64,000 nucleotides of DNA from assembly GCF_036287215.1 (NCBI RefSeq), contig NZ_CP142860.1:806001-870000 (forward strand), written 5' to 3'. This DNA comes from Caproiciproducens sp. CPB-2 (lineage in GTDB: Bacteria > Bacillota > Clostridia > Oscillospirales > Acutalibacteraceae). Below, one piece after another: positions 16,176 through 25,880 of this stretch. The notes under the pieces were generated by a model that saw only the letters and a program-made list of their open reading frames with translations, did no database searches and was not told the DNA's origin. Numbering within the stretch: the first letter of the stretch is position 1; every line of letters begins with the position of its first letter. The position numbers and the translations under genes are program-made.

Positions 16176-16622
16176 TTATTTTACCATTTCCAGGATAAAT
16201 TGATTGGCGGCCTCCAGGTCGGCGTCGTTGGGATGCCCTTTGGAAATGCCCCCGACGAGCTTGAACGGCCCGTAGGTGTCAAATCCCTTGCAGGCAAAGT
16301 CCCCGGCGATGACAGCGCCCTTCTTTTTCAGCAGATCACTCAGAGCGCTGTGGCTTGCGGTATTTCCCATTCCGCTCGTAGAAAACACGAAGACCGGTTT
16401 GCCGTTCAGGCTGAGCTCCTCCACGGCCTCCATCAGCCCGCTGTAATGTTTTCCGTAGGCGATACCCGCGCCGAATCCGATCATGTCATAATCCGAAAGA
16501 CTTTTATTTTTGATTCCGTCCGCTTTGCAGAGTTCTGCACCGGCAGTCTCCGCCATAGCGGAGGCGATCTTTGCCGTGTTGCCGTGATGGTAGGAGTCGT
16601 AAACAATCAGGCATTTTTTCAA
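16176..16622 (-). CDS. Flavodoxin-like protein
   Basis: A 148-aa flavodoxin-fold protein with the FMN phosphate loop VYDSYHHGNTAKIA and FGAGIAYGKHYSGL and FVFSTSGMGN loops. Probably a cytoplasmic electron carrier. The start is TTG at 16622, with GGAGGAA upstream. It converges on cysK. Confidence 0.88.
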   Translation of the reverse strand: MKKCLIVYDSYHHGNTAKIASAMAETAGAELCKADGIKNKSLSDYDMIGFGAGIAYGKHYSGLMEAVEELSLNGKPVFVFSTSGMGNTASHSALSDLLKKKGAVIAGDFACKGFDTYGPFKLVGGISKGHPNDADLEAANQFILEMVK

Positions 16623-16806
16623 AAAAGATTCCTCCTAAAATAAAATCGGACTGTGCTGTCTCTATGATAGTATGATGAAGGGAGAGATGCAATATTCCGA
16701 CGATGAAAATCGATATTTTATTTTCGGGCGGTACAAAACCGATACGGACGGCTTTTGGAAGGAAGGCACAATTTTATTGGAGAATTGCAGAAAATATTGG
16801 TTATAA

Positions 16807-16826
16807 ACTTGACAAGCTTTATCCAG
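16807..16826. promoter_or_regulatory. Operator-like palindrome at the Rrf2 promoter
   Basis: ACTTGACAAGCTTTATCCAG overlaps the -35 and spacer. Its reverse complement matches 17 of 20 bases at 17335-17354, before the acyl-CoA dehydrogenase gene. Core: GAtAA-n3-TTATC. Confidence 0.6.
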
Positions 16827-16837
16827 AATGATACACT
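16809..16837 (+). promoter_or_regulatory. Promoter of the second Rrf2 gene
   Basis: TTGACA (16809-16814), 17-base spacer, TACACT (16832-16837). Confidence 0.8.
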
Positions 16838-16885
16838 GGTTTTAATAAATAAAAACTTCCATTTTATGGAGCGGAGGGGTTTTAT

Positions 16886-17296
16886 CTGCTGATTACAAGG
16901 GAAACGGATTATGCGCTGCGCATTCTGCGCGCGGTGTCCCACGGGGAACAGCTTACGGCCGGGGATATCTGCCGGCGGGAACTGCTGCCGCAGCAGTTTG
17001 TATATAAAATTCTCAAAAAGCTGGAACGGGCCGGCTTGGTTCAAATCACCCGCGGTGCGGGCGGCGGCTGCCGGCTGGCGGCGGATCTGAAAAAGGTGAG
17101 CCTCTACGACCTGACGGAAGTGATGGATGCGGAAAAGCTCATCAGCGCTTGTATGCAGCCCGGGTTTCAGTGCGCGTGGCAGCAGAAATGCAGCGCTCCT
17201 TGTACGGTTCATCGGCAGCTTTCCCGGATTCAGGGCATTCTGGACGCGGAGCTGCGTGCGGTCAGTCTTCACCAGATGCTGTTTCAGGCGGATTGA
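16886..17296 (+). CDS. Rrf2-family regulator with candidate Fe-S cysteines, CTG start
   Basis: A 136-aa Rrf2 protein. Reading from CTG 16886 gives the family-typical N-terminus LLITRETDYALRIL, and GGAGGGG lies six bases before it; the first in-frame GTG (16934) would cut into the DNA-binding domain. The GAGGGCRL wing is present. Four cysteines near residues 90-110 (C-x6-C-x5-C-x3-C) are where NsrR/IscR proteins bind an Fe-S cluster. It probably senses O2, NO or Fe-S status and controls the acyl-CoA dehydrogenase fusion and flavodiiron protein downstream (inference). Confidence 0.85.
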   Translation: MLITRETDYALRILRAVSHGEQLTAGDICRRELLPQQFVYKILKKLERAGLVQITRGAGGGCRLAADLKKVSLYDLTEVMDAEKLISACMQPGFQCAWQQKCSAPCTVHRQLSRIQGILDAELRAVSLHQMLFQAD

Positions 17297-17334
17297 AAAT
17301 ACTTCGGCATAGCCGGTGTTTTTTTGCGGCCAAA

Positions 17335-17354
17335 CTGGATAAGATTTATCAAGT
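17335..17354. promoter_or_regulatory. Operator-like palindrome before the acyl-CoA dehydrogenase fusion gene
   Basis: CTGGATAAGATTTATCAAGT contains the palindrome GATAA-n3-TTATC and matches the site at the Rrf2 promoter in inverted orientation. It lies in the 180-base gap upstream of the target operon. Confidence 0.6.
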
Positions 17355-17478
17355 ATATTGCTGCCTGAGCGGAGGCCGGTTTTCCCGGTCTGCCGCGTTT
17401 CCTTACGATTCTGTTTTATAAATTTCTTATGGAATTCATAAAATGAAATATAACTGGTTATTAAAGGGAGGAATCAAT

Positions 17479-19383
17479 ATGTCTTTTAAAACAACGGAAG
17501 ACCACGAGGCTCTCCGTGCGAAGGTCCGGGAGTTTGCCGAGGCGGAGGTGAAGCCGCTGGCGTTCCTGCTGGACAAGGAGAATGAATTTCCCGCGGACAT
17601 TGTGACAAAAATGGGGCAAATGGGGCTGATGGGAATCCCCTACCCGAAGGAGTACGGCGGCGCGGGGCTGGACATGGTCAGCTATGCCGTTGCCGTGGAG
17701 GAGCTGGCCCGGGTGGACGGCGGAACCGGCGTCATCCTCTCCGCGCACACCTCGCTCGGGTCCTGGCCGATCTTTGCCTACGGCACGGAAGAACAGAAAC
17801 AGAAATACCTGATTCCGCTGGCCAAAGGCGAAAAGCTGGGTGCTTTCGGCCTGACCGAGCAGAACGCGGGCAGCGACGCGAGCGGAACGGAAACCACCGC
17901 CGTGCTGGACGGCGACCATTACGTTTTGAACGGCGGCAAGATTTTTATCACCAACGCCGACAAGGCGGATACCTATGTGGTGTTTGCCGTCACCACTCCG
18001 GACATCGGCACGCACGGAATCAGCGCGTTCATTGTGGAAAAGGGCTGGGAAGGCTTTACCTTCGGCGACCACTACGACAAAATGGGCATCCGTTCCTCCT
18101 CCACCGCGGAGCTGATTTTCAACGACGTGAAGGTCCCCTGTGAAAATCTTCTCGGAAAAGAGGGCGAAGGCTTCAAAATCGCCATGTCCACGCTGGACGG
18201 CGGCCGAATCGGGATCGCCGCGCAGGCGCTGGGCATTGCGCAGGGCGCCTACGAAAGCGCGCTGGAGTATTCCAAGGAGCGTGTCCAGTTCGGCAGGCCC
18301 ATCTGTCAGCAGCAGATCATCTCCTTTAAGCTGGCGGATATGGCGACCAAGCTTCGCGCGGCCCGTTTTCTGGTCTACAGTGCCGCCGAGCTGAAAGAAA
18401 ATCACGAGCCCTACGGCATGGAGTCCGCCATGGCAAAACAGTACGCTTCCGATGTCTGTCTGGAAATCGTCAACGACGCCCTTCAGATTTTCGGCGGCAA
18501 CGGATACCTCAAGGGCATGGAAGTGGAGCGCGCCTACCGCGACGCCAAAATCTGCACCATTTATGAAGGCACCAACGAGATTCAGAGGGTGGTCATCGCT
18601 TCCCACATTATCGGAAAAATGCCAAAGGACGCGGTTCCGTCCGGTGCCCAGCATGGACCCGTTACCGGCGTGCGCAAGAAGATGATCCTCAAGGAGGGCG
18701 CCGCCGGAGAGCGGGTGAACGCACTGGTGGAGGCTCTGAAAGCGGACGGCTACGACTTTACCGTCGGCATCGACATCGACACTCCCATCACCCAGGCGGA
18801 GCGGGTGGTCAGCGCCGGAAAGGGCATCGGGGAAAAGGAAAATATGGCATTGGTCAGGGCCCTTGCCGTTCAGGCCGGCGCGGCGCTCGGTTCCTCCCGT
18901 CCGGTGGCGGAAACGCTGAAATATGTGCCGCTGAACCGCTATGTGGGAATGTCGGGCCAGAAATTCAACGGCAATTTGTACATAGCCTGCGGTATTTCCG
19001 GAGCGGGCCAGCATCTGAAAGGCATCAAGGACGCCACCACCATTGTTGCCATCAACAACAACCCCAACGCGCCAATTTTCAAAAACTGCGACTACGGCAT
19101 TGTGGGCGACGTGCTGGAAATCCTCCCGCTGCTCACCGCCGCGCTGGACAACGGGGAGGCCAAAAAGCCCGCGCCTCCCATGAAGAAAATGAAACGGGCC
19201 GTTGTGAAGAAAGTAAAGCCCTCCTGGCACACCTATGTCTGCAACGGCTGCGGTTACGAATATGACCCCGCGGTGGGCGACCCGGAAAACGATATCCGTC
19301 CCGGCACCCTGTTCGACGCGCTCCCGGAAGAATGGATCTGCCCGGAGTGCGGTGAGGAAAAAGACCAGTTTATTGAGGTCTGA
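17479..19383 (+). CDS. Acyl-CoA dehydrogenase - ETF-alpha domain - rubredoxin fusion
   Basis: A 634-aa three-part protein. Residues about 5-378 are a short-chain acyl-CoA dehydrogenase ([21 protein letters not shown], and the catalytic Glu in [10 protein letters not shown]). Residues about 425-550 are the FAD-binding C-terminal domain of ETF alpha ([38 protein letters not shown]). Residues about 578-634 are a rubredoxin with two C-x2-C iron knuckles ([10 protein letters not shown] and [11 protein letters not shown]). One chain could thus pass electrons from an acyl-CoA through flavins to rubredoxin. ATG 17479 has GGGAGG. The flavodiiron gene follows by 51 bases. Confidence 0.92.
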   Translation: MSFKTTEDHEALRAKVREFAEAEVKPLAFLLDKENEFPADIVTKMGQMGLMGIPYPKEYGGAGLDMVSYAVAVEELARVDGGTGVILSAHTSLGSWPIFAYGTEEQKQKYLIPLAKGEKLGAFGLTEQNAGSDASGTETTAVLDGDHYVLNGGKIFITNADKADTYVVFAVTTPDIGTHGISAFIVEKGWEGFTFGDHYDKMGIRSSSTAELIFNDVKVPCENLLGKEGEGFKIAMSTLDGGRIGIAAQALGIAQGAYESALEYSKERVQFGRPICQQQIISFKLADMATKLRAARFLVYSAAELKENHEPYGMESAMAKQYASDVCLEIVNDALQIFGGNGYLKGMEVERAYRDAKICTIYEGTNEIQRVVIASHIIGKMPKDAVPSGAQHGPVTGVRKKMILKEGAAGERVNALVEALKADGYDFTVGIDIDTPITQAERVVSAGKGIGEKENMALVRALAVQAGAALGSSRPVAETLKYVPLNRYVGMSGQKFNGNLYIACGISGAGQHLKGIKDATTIVAINNNPNAPIFKNCDYGIVGDVLEILPLLTAALDNGEAKKPAPPMKKMKRAVVKKVKPSWHTYVCNGCGYEYDPAVGDPENDIRPGTLFDALPEEWICPECGEEKDQFIEV

Positions 19384-19434
19384 CCCGGTATGGAAGCCGG
19401 AAAACAATGATTTCGTATCAAGGAGGATTGAATC

Positions 19435-20640
19435 ATGCATTGTGTCAGAAAAGTAACGGAAAATCTTTATTGGGTCGGAGGCAACGACCGCCGGCTTGCC
19501 CTTTTTGAGAATATTCATCCGATTCCGCGCGGCGTTTCCTACAACTCGTATCTGCTTCTGGATAAGCAGGCGGTTCTGTTCGATACGGTGGACTGGTCGG
19601 CCTGCCGCCAGTTTTTGGAGAATGTGGAGTATCTTCTGGACGGAAGGCCGCTCGATTATCTGGTGATCAACCACATGGAGCCCGACCACGGTGCGTCCAT
19701 AGAGGAAATCCTGCTGCGCTACCCCAAGGCAAAAATTATCAGCACGGAAAAAGCTTTCATGCTTATGCGTCAGTTCGGTTTCCATATCGACGGCCGCATG
19801 GAGGAAGTGAAGGAGGGCGACACAAGATCCTTCGGGAAACATGTGGTGACCTTCGTGTCCGCGCCGATGGTGCACTGGCCGGAGGCGATGGTGACCTTCG
19901 ACACGACCAACGGAGTGCTTTTCTCCGCGGACGCCTTTGGTTCCTTCGGCGCTCTGGACGGAAAGCTCTTTAACGACGAGGTGAATTTCGACCGCGACTG
20001 GATCGACGACGCCCGCAGATACTACACCAACATTGTCGGAAAGTACGGGCCGCATGTGCAGGCGCTTCTGAAAAAGGCGGGCGGGATCGACATCAAGATC
20101 ATCTGTCCGCTGCACGGGCCGGTCTGGCGCACCGATCTGGGATATTTTCTCGATAAATACGCTCACTGGAGCAGCTACGAGCCGGAAGAGCAGGGCATCA
20201 TGATTGTTTACGCCACCATGTACGGAAATACCGAAAGCGCCGCGGGCGCACTCGCGACCAGGCTGGCGGAAAAAGGGATGACCAATGTCGTGATGTACGA
20301 CGTGTCCAAAACCCATGTGTCCTACCTGATTTCGGAAGCCTTCCGCCTCAGTCATATTGTGCTGGCCTCCGTTACCTATAATCTGGGGATTTACCCGCCG
20401 ATGCACAATTTTCTGATGGATATGAAGGCGCTCAATCTTCAGAAACGCACCGTCGCGATTGTGGAAAACGGCTCCTGGGCGTGCAAGTCCGGGACCCTGA
20501 TGCGTGAATTCCTCGAAAATGAGATGAAGGATATCAACGTGCTGGATGAGAAGCTGACGCTGAATTCCGCCATGAACGAGGATAACCTGCCGGAAATGGA
20601 CGCCCTTGCCGACAGCCTGATCGCGTCTATGAAGCGATAA
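19435..20640 (+). CDS. Flavodiiron protein (FprA, A-type)
   Basis: The 401-aa protein has a metallo-beta-lactamase diiron domain (ligands HMEPDH, VHWPEAM, SADAFGSFG, CPLHGPVW) and a flavodoxin domain (VYATMYGNTES) for FMN. Such enzymes reduce O2 to water and/or NO to N2O using rubredoxin. The upstream fusion protein supplies a rubredoxin domain, making it the likely donor. Start ATG behind AAGGAGG. Confidence 0.95.
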   Translation: MHCVRKVTENLYWVGGNDRRLALFENIHPIPRGVSYNSYLLLDKQAVLFDTVDWSACRQFLENVEYLLDGRPLDYLVINHMEPDHGASIEEILLRYPKAKIISTEKAFMLMRQFGFHIDGRMEEVKEGDTRSFGKHVVTFVSAPMVHWPEAMVTFDTTNGVLFSADAFGSFGALDGKLFNDEVNFDRDWIDDARRYYTNIVGKYGPHVQALLKKAGGIDIKIICPLHGPVWRTDLGYFLDKYAHWSSYEPEEQGIMIVYATMYGNTESAAGALATRLAEKGMTNVVMYDVSKTHVSYLISEAFRLSHIVLASVTYNLGIYPPMHNFLMDMKALNLQKRTVAIVENGSWACKSGTLMREFLENEMKDINVLDEKLTLNSAMNEDNLPEMDALADSLIASMKR

Positions 20641-20670
20641 CCCAAACAGAATCCGTCTGCCGTCCTTGCG

Positions 20671-20704
20671 AAAAACTGCCGGAGTTTGACTCCGGTGGTT
20701 TTTT
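20671..20704 (+). terminator. Terminator of the flavodiiron operon
   Basis: AACTGCCGGAGT stem with a complementary CTCCGGTGGTT arm and T6. The remaining 20705-20916 holds no gene I can support. Confidence 0.8.
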
Positions 20705-20931
20705 CGTGTCCCGGGGCGGCGGAATTCAGGCGGTACAGCCTCCCTACGGCCTTGGCAGCGCTTTTTTCGGCTGACGGCCGGAACGATCTTCCCATCTTTT
20801 CGGGATCACATCTTCCCCTGCCCTTGCAATCATTGGATTTATGATATAAAGTTTATAGCATAATATTATTTTACAATTGTCTGCCCGTGCGCACATTTCT
20901 TTGTAGATACATGGGGAAAGAGGGTATTGTG

Positions 20932-21486
20932 GTGAAATTAATCCTGAAAAACCGCTTGTTTAAAATGGTGGCCTGTGATCCTTCCGGCCAACCGCTCTAT
21001 CAGATCAGGAGCCGCCCTTTCAGCCCTCAAAAAGTAATCGCGGCCAATCATCATGGAATTTTGTACTACACCGACATTATCGGGTCGGAAGCTTCTTCCG
21101 CATCCGCTGACGAACCTGCTTCCCACCGGTATATCGTCTGCCGCGGCTCCAGAGAAGCGGAACCGGTGATAACAGCCGCCATAGGCTATGAAGTGTCCTC
21201 CGGCAGGAAAGACGTGCGGCATTTTCCCTATAAGCTGCCGCGGGCGGAGCGCCTGAATATTCAGATAAAAGACCCCGGACAGTCCGGCGTGACAATCCGT
21301 ATGGAACGGGACGGCTCCTGCCGGATTTACAACCGGCAGAATCAGACGGTGGGGACTTTGTCGGGGTACCGTCCCTTTCAGGGATATGCGCTTGAGAGCA
21401 GCTCCATAGCGGATGGCGGTCTGCTGTGCGCGCTGTTTGTCCTGACCCGCTATATGGCTAAGGAAAATGAACTGATTGTGGTCTGA
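20932..21486 (+). CDS. Uncharacterised protein, beta-rich
   Basis: I do not recognise this 184-aa protein with certainty. It starts KLILKNRLFKMVACDPSG and alternates short strands, with conserved-looking GYRPFQGYALES near the end; the overall pattern recalls tubby/LURP-one-like beta-barrels, but this is weak. There is no signal peptide. GTG 20932 is chosen because AAAGAGGG lies seven bases upstream; a longer reading from GTG 20887 has no ribosome site. It stands alone between two terminators. Confidence 0.7.
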   Translation: MKLILKNRLFKMVACDPSGQPLYQIRSRPFSPQKVIAANHHGILYYTDIIGSEASSASADEPASHRYIVCRGSREAEPVITAAIGYEVSSGRKDVRHFPYKLPRAERLNIQIKDPGQSGVTIRMERDGSCRIYNRQNQTVGTLSGYRPFQGYALESSSIADGGLLCALFVLTRYMAKENELIVV

Positions 21487-21532
21487 CGTTTCTTTTTCAC
21501 TGAAATCCCTTCAGAAATTTCTCCGTTGTTAT

Positions 21533-21565
21533 AAAAAGCTGTCGCTTTCGGGCGATGGCTTTTTT
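21533..21565 (+). terminator. Intrinsic terminator
   Basis: AAAAAGCTGTCGC pairs (two G-T) with GGCGATGGCTTTTTT. Confidence 0.75.
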
Positions 21566-21788
21566 GATTGGAAAAAGTTTTTCTTCGTTCTGCGGGATAC
21601 GGAAGCACGTGACTGCGCAAAAAACTGTATGGGAAATAGTAACCGAAACAATTCTTTGCACAAATCGCGCTTTTCGCCATGAATGCTTTTGGTAATAGTC
21701 AATATGAACAATATATGTTAAGATACATGCAATAAAATGTTTAAACTAATAAACTTACAAAAAGGCAGAGCCTTGGAAGGAGAAAACA

Positions 21789-22049
21789 ATGTATCAGAAA
21801 GAGATCGTCATCAATAATAAAACGGGGCTTCATGCGCGTCCGGCGTCGGAATTGGTGGAATTTTGCAAAAATATTAAAAGCGACATCATTCTGAAAAAGG
21901 GCACCGAAGAAATCAATGCAAAAAGTATTTTAAGTATTTTGAGCGGAGGAGTGTATCAGGGAACAAAACTTGTGGTACAAGTAAATGGTACGGATGAGCA
22001 GACGGCGGGCCCGCAGGTCATTCATTTTTTACAAAATCTTTCCGACTGA
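21789..22049 (+). CDS. HPr-family phosphocarrier protein (accessory, copy 1)
   Basis: An 86-aa HPr with the phosphorylatable His15 in GLHARPAS and an intact regulatory Ser46 in AKSILSILSGG. It heads a PTS gene set that has its own EI and EIIABC, so it is likely dedicated to that system or able to substitute for the general HPr. ATG follows GAAGGAG. It is followed after 22 bases by the PRD regulator. Confidence 0.92.
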   Translation: MYQKEIVINNKTGLHARPASELVEFCKNIKSDIILKKGTEEINAKSILSILSGGVYQGTKLVVQVNGTDEQTAGPQVIHFLQNLSD

Positions 22050-22071
22050 GGCCGGAAGACGGGAGGCACAA

Positions 22072-24255
22072 ATGGAACTTAAGAGCAGGCAGATTTATAT
22101 TTTACGCGTCCTGCTGACGACGAAACAAGGTGTTGCACCCGAAAAATTTCTGGAAAAGCTGGGCGTAGGCAAACGCACCATGTATTACGATCTGGAAAAA
22201 ATCAATGATTGGTTAAAGTACTACGGACTGGGAAAGGTAGTCATTTCCGGGCGGACCATCCTTGCGGAAGTGCCGGACGCGTCGGCTCTGGACCAGCGGC
22301 TGCGGGAAAGTACGACCTATTTCTTTTCGGTGGAAGAGCGGCGCGCAATGGAAGTGGTCCATATTTCGCTTTCCAGCACCAACATTACCATCAATTGCCT
22401 GATGGAGCTGTTTGGGGTCAGCAAAAACACCGTTCTCAGCGATATCAGGGAAGTGCGCGCCGTGCTGGAAGGATGGGGCCTGACCCTGAACAGTACCATT
22501 AAATCCGGTTATCTGATTTCTGGTGAAGAAATGACCATCCGGAAAATGCTGGGGGAACAGTTTCAAATGCTGTCCAGCCCGGGCTGCCAGACGTATATCC
22601 ATCAGTTTCTGCAGAAAAACCTTGTGTGCCTCTACCACAATGAAATCGACTTCGGCGAGCTGTGCCGCTGCCTGATCAAACAGTACGAGACGGATATTCA
22701 CGGCGATTATATTCTGGCAAATATCGAATTAATCAGAATGATGATTCAGGTTTCCTGGATACGCAGCCGCAAGGGGAATATCATCCAGCTGAGCAGCGAC
22801 GAACAGCTTGCCCTGATGAAAAGCCTTTCCTTCCGTTCCGTGGAGTTCAGCCTCCAGAAGCTGCGCGTTCACGGAGTGGAAGTCGCCATGCAGGAAACCT
22901 ATTACATAACCACTTTGTTTCTCGGTATCCAGACAACGGACTTTCTGTCCCAGGAGCAGGAGGATACCTTTATTGCGGAATTTGCGGAGGAGCTGGTGCT
23001 GAGCTTTGAGCGCATCGCCTGCCTCTCCTTTCCGAACCGCGAACGGCTGCAGAGGCAGCTCAGCCATCACATCCGCCCCATGTATTACCGCATCAAATAC
23101 GGAATCCCCGATAAAAACCCGCTGGTCAAGGATATCAAGACCATGTACCCGTTTGTGTTTGACTTTACCCGCAAAGCCGTGCAGGAGGCCAAGATGGATC
23201 TTCCGGAGGGGGGGATTTCGGAGGATGAGCTGGCGTATCTGTGCGTCTATTTTGTCAGCAACCTCAGCGAAAAATATCTGGTCAAGGAAAACGCGGACAG
23301 CAAGGGCGTGCTGATTGTCGGTGCCGAAAACATGGCCGTGGCGGTCCTGCTGCGGGAACAGCTGCAGGATGTGTTCGGCCTTTCGCTGGATTACCGCGTC
23401 ATCAGCCAGAGCAAGCTGCGCGAATGGATGCTGGGGGACTACGCGCTGGTGGTTTCTCTGGTGCCGCTGGGCAAAAACTTTTCCTACAGTAAAATCGTGG
23501 AAACCGGCCCCATCATTACGGAAAACACGCAGCGCCGGATCATGGAAATCCTGCGCGGGGACCGCTCCGTCGCCCGTTACGACGACATGATCTGCGAAAT
23601 TATCAACCGGGTCAAGGGCAGCGTGGACGGAAAGGTGCAGGATGACAAGCTGTACCTTGACCTTTTCCGTTATTTTGAGGAAAAAGAACGAGGTAAACGG
23701 CCGCGCGCCAAGAGCGATATCTTTTATGAAAAAATTGAACAGAACCGGTTTTTGCTGCTCCCGGAAACGGCGGATCTGGAACAGACTCTCCACAACTGCA
23801 GCAAGGTGCTGCGGCAGGGGGCGGCCGGTCAGCGTCTTGCACAGAGAATGTACAATCTGATGCAGAACAAAAAGCTGCAGACCTACCGTATTCAGGGGGA
23901 CGTGGTACTGGTCCATTTTCCTTTACAGGGAGATGCAAATCCGAAAATAGACGTCTGTATCGCGCTTGCCCCAAAAGGGCTGGAATGCCCCGACGGAAGA
24001 ACCGCCGGGATTCTGGTCGGGCTTGCGACGAAGGACTCTTATTCCCATTGGGCGGTGCTGGAAAGCATTTACCGCTATTTCAGCGACCCCAATCATATCA
24101 ACGGCATTAAACAAATCTATCAAAATGACAAGGAGCATTGCGGAAATGAAAAAATTTACCGGCCTTGCGGGAGCGGGAGGACGCGACCTGTCGCAGACCT
24201 TGGTTCTGCACAGGAAGAAGCTGACACTGGAGAAAAAGGCGGTGGAGGACTGTGA
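22072..24255 (+). CDS. PRD-containing PTS-controlled transcriptional regulator (MtlR/LicR-like)
   Basis: A 727-aa regulator: N-terminal helix-turn-helix domains (about 1-165, TKQGVAPEKFLEKLGVGKRTMYYDLEKI and FGVSKNTVLSDIREV), two PTS regulation domains (about 190-415), an EIIB-like domain (from GVLIVGAENMAVAVLL) and an EIIA-like C-terminus (about 560-690). It would sense phosphorylation by the PTS and control the downstream genes. ATG 22072 follows GGGAGG. Its last 36 codons overlap the EI gene in another frame, a 109-base overlap, so its C-terminal tail may be a recent read-through extension. Confidence 0.9.
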   Translation: MELKSRQIYILRVLLTTKQGVAPEKFLEKLGVGKRTMYYDLEKINDWLKYYGLGKVVISGRTILAEVPDASALDQRLRESTTYFFSVEERRAMEVVHISLSSTNITINCLMELFGVSKNTVLSDIREVRAVLEGWGLTLNSTIKSGYLISGEEMTIRKMLGEQFQMLSSPGCQTYIHQFLQKNLVCLYHNEIDFGELCRCLIKQYETDIHGDYILANIELIRMMIQVSWIRSRKGNIIQLSSDEQLALMKSLSFRSVEFSLQKLRVHGVEVAMQETYYITTLFLGIQTTDFLSQEQEDTFIAEFAEELVLSFERIACLSFPNRERLQRQLSHHIRPMYYRIKYGIPDKNPLVKDIKTMYPFVFDFTRKAVQEAKMDLPEGGISEDELAYLCVYFVSNLSEKYLVKENADSKGVLIVGAENMAVAVLLREQLQDVFGLSLDYRVISQSKLREWMLGDYALVVSLVPLGKNFSYSKIVETGPIITENTQRRIMEILRGDRSVARYDDMICEIINRVKGSVDGKVQDDKLYLDLFRYFEEKERGKRPRAKSDIFYEKIEQNRFLLLPETADLEQTLHNCSKVLRQGAAGQRLAQRMYNLMQNKKLQTYRIQGDVVLVHFPLQGDANPKIDVCIALAPKGLECPDGRTAGILVGLATKDSYSHWAVLESIYRYFSDPNHINGIKQIYQNDKEHCGNEKIYRPCGSGRTRPVADLGSAQEEADTGEKGGGGL

Positions 24256-25867
24256 ACAGGAAATAGAGCGCTTCAGAAAGGTGCGTCGTGAGTACGCCGA
24301 AGAGCTGGAAAGGCTGTACCGTACCACCCTGGCTGAGGACGGGGAAAAAACAGCCGGTATTTTTAAGGCGTACCGCACGATCGTTGAGGACGATTTTCTG
24401 TTTAAAAATCCGATTCAGACCGTATGGGAGGAACAGATAGGAATCGATTACGCGATTGAGCAGGAAAAGGAGAAAATCAGCAAAAAATTTGCCGCCATGC
24501 CCGACGCGTATATGCAGGAGCGTGCGAACGATATCCGCAACGTCTGCGATGAGATCGTCCGCCGCCTGAACGGCGTTGCCGACGGCGGGCAGGAAATGCG
24601 GAATATGCGGGAGCCCTTCATCCTGGTGGCGGAGGACCTTTCCCCGGAGGACACCATCCGGGTCGACAAGCGCTTCCTGAGGGGCTTCATTACCGAAAAG
24701 GGCGGGATCACCTCCCATGTGGTGATTCTGGCCAAAACGCTGGGGATCCCGGCTGTCGTAGGCGCGGCCGGCATTATGCGGGAGGCCCGTTCCGGCCAAA
24801 ATATCTTTGTGGACGGCGACTGCGGCTACGGGATTCTGGAACCCGACGAGGCTTTTGCCTGCTCTTTCAGGAAGGACAAAGCCTGCCTTGACGAACAAAA
24901 AAAGCTTTACGCCGCCATGGCGGGGGAGCCCGCCGTCACGGCGGACGGCCATCCGGTGGCGGTGTGCATGAATTCCGGAGACGCCGAAAGCCTGAAAAAT
25001 TTCTGCGCGGAGCAGTGTGACGGCGTGGGCCTTTTCCGCACCGAATTTCTTTTTATGAACCAGCACGATTATCCGGATGAAGAGCTGCAGTTCCAGACCT
25101 ACAGAAGCATTGCGGAGAACGCGAAGGGAAAAGAAGTGATTATCCGCACGCTGGATATCGGCGGTGACAAGCAGCTGGATTATATGGACATTCCGAAGGA
25201 AAGCAATCCATTTCTGGGTTACCGCGCGATCCGGATCTGTCTGGACCGCGAAGAGGTTTTTCTGACGCAGCTGCGAGCCATTTTGCGCGCCTCGGCATAT
25301 GGAAATGTCAAGATCATGTTCCCGATGATCGTGACACTGGAAGAACTGCGTCAGGCAAAAGGAATGGTGAAAAAGGCAAAGGATCAGCTCCGTGCCGAAG
25401 GGACTGTTTTTACGGAAACCATTCCCATCGGCATCATGATTGAAACACCGGCCTCGGTCCTCATCAGCGACAAGCTGGCAAGGGAAGCTGTATTTTTCTC
25501 GATTGGGACAAACGACCTGATCCAGTACACCACGGCGACCGACCGGATGAACGAGCGCGTCCAGCACCTGTACGACCCTTGTAATCTTTCGGTGCTGCGC
25601 TCCATTGATACGGTGATCCGCAGCGCGCACAGCGCGGGGATTTCCGTCGGTATGTGCGGCGAGGTCGCCTCGGATGCACGGCTGACGCCGCTGCTGCTGG
25701 CAATGGGTCTGGACGAGTTCAGCGTCGTGCCCAAACAGGTGGGCAGAATCAAATATCTGGTCCGCCGGTACGATCTGGGTAAGCTCGCCGGACTGAAAGA
25801 GCGGGTGCTCGACAGCAATACCATTGAGGAAGTGAAACAACTGCTGGCGGAGTATTCCGCGGAATAG
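24147..25867 (+). CDS. PTS enzyme I (phosphoenolpyruvate-protein phosphotransferase)
   Basis: A 573-aa EI with the active histidine in GGITSHVVILAKTLGIPAVVG, the PEP-binding GLFRTEFLFM and RTLDIGGDKQ motifs, and the FFSIGTNDLIQYT and GMCGEVASD motifs. It autophosphorylates from PEP and feeds HPr. EI is usually encoded once per genome beside ptsH; here it sits within a sugar-specific regulon, suggesting an accessory copy. ATG 24147 follows AAGGAG and lies inside the end of the regulator gene. Confidence 0.93.
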
Positions 25868-25880
25868 GAAGGGGTGCCGG

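Noticed and set aside
17461-20406. 981-codon reverse-strand open frame
   Set aside because: It is the antisense shadow of the acyl-CoA dehydrogenase fusion and flavodiiron genes, whose motifs are unmistakable; its product is His/Arg-rich without any family feature.
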